A DNA stretch of 36,685 nt. It comes from a virus. How positions within the stretch are numbered: position 1 is the stretch's first letter; each line of letters starts with the position of its first letter. The stretch covers positions 1 to 36,685 of the IMG/VR virus record IMGVR_UViG_3300046002_004749. One strand, 5' to 3'. The position numbers were made by a program, and so were the translations under genes. The notes under the pieces are model-generated. The model was not told where the DNA came from. It saw nothing but the letters and a program-made list of their open reading frames with translations, and did no database searches. This document shows positions 36,394 to 36,685 of the stretch, in pieces.

Positions 36394-36677
36394 TTTGCCA
36401 ACTCCTTGATTTTTGACTCAATCTCAAAGCATTTGCTTTCTACTGCCTTGATTTGCTCGCCAAGCATGTCGATGACTAGCTTGGCTATATTTCTTTCAAA
36501 TTCAATTGCATTAATACTTGTGTCGATGGTGAAAATATCTTTATAGGAATCCTCAAGCCCAATAACTATTTTGCACTTTCCAGATTTCAGAGAATCCATT
36601 TGAAACTTTGACGCAGAAAGAAAATCACGCTCAAATGAAAGGTCACGAATTAGCTTCTTGATTTCTTCGATGTTCAT
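36390..36677 (-). CDS. Small coiled-coil protein, 95 aa
   Basis: Mostly helical and charged, with a central β segment (KCKIVIGLEDSYKDIFTIDT). The N-terminal helix MNIEEIKKLIRDLSFERDFL and C-terminal helix KAVESKCFEIESKIKELAK could form a coiled coil. ATGA overlaps at both ends once the genome is circularised (upstream partner at 116-238). Its first 119 bases are repeated at 1-119. Function unknown. Confidence 0.65.
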   Translation of the reverse strand: MNIEEIKKLIRDLSFERDFLSASKFQMDSLKSGKCKIVIGLEDSYKDIFTIDTSINAIEFERNIAKLVIDMLGEQIKAVESKCFEIESKIKELAK

Positions 36678-36685
36678 TTTGCTAG
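36559..36685. repeat. Terminal direct repeat, right copy
   Basis: Identical to 1-127; see the left copy. Removing one copy gives a 36,558-bp circle in which the leftward operon is continuous. Confidence 0.95.

Noticed and set aside
36559-36685. Biological direct terminal repeat (T7-like ends)
   Set aside because: Length 127 equals a common assembler k-mer, the repeat cuts through a gene, and the packaging genes are of the headful type.

Overview
This window is one complete P22-like podovirus genome, given as a linearised circle. Bases 1-127 are repeated exactly at 36559-36685, so the unique length is 36,558 bp. The virion genes match the Salmonella phage P22 set in content and order: portal, scaffold, coat, gp4, gp10, gp26-like needle, gp7/gp20/gp16-like ejection proteins, and tailspikes with a P22-type head-binding domain. 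The early genes (SSB, Gp157 family, annealing protein, DnaB-like helicase, DUF1367, NinG, DUF551) are typical of phages of Gammaproteobacteria. I cannot name the host. No integrase, CI-like repressor, antirepressor or tRNA is recognisable, so the phage looks obligately lytic or has an unrecognised lysogeny system.

Layout. Two divergent operons start from overlapping antiparallel promoters at 3277-3311. The leftward operon runs from 3253 to 651 (annealing protein, Gp157 family, SSB, accessory genes) and ends at a terminator at 637-663. A second leftward promoter with a palindromic operator (598-626) then drives small accessory and DNA-binding genes through the circle junction to 34601. The rightward operon starts with a ribbon-helix-helix protein (3339). 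It continues with a replication initiator gene that contains 11-bp iterons, a probable helicase loader and a DnaB-like helicase. After these come a DUF1367/HNH/NinG block and a run of tightly overlapping small genes, ending at the terminator at 11453-11475.

Late genes. The late region is split by terminator-then-promoter modules. Unit 1 (11519-17809) holds the terminase subunits, portal, scaffold and coat. Unit 2 (18886-26319) holds the gp4 homologue, a small membrane-protein cluster, gp10, the needle and the ejection proteins. Unit 3 (26388-34589) holds two proteins with paralogous head-binding domains, a DUF5675 protein, a holin-like protein and five virion-surface-like genes, including one built from 24-residue repeats. 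A bidirectional terminator at 34592-34616 separates it from the leftward genes.

The most unusual stretch is 17849-18885, between coat and gp4. It holds a free-standing HNH/AP2-type endonuclease on the minus strand with a structured leader. Divergent to it is a roughly 200-nt apparent non-coding RNA with its own promoter, nested stems and intrinsic terminator. I do not recognise this RNA. No canonical endolysin was found; the DUF5675 protein beside the holin-like gene is the best lysis candidate.
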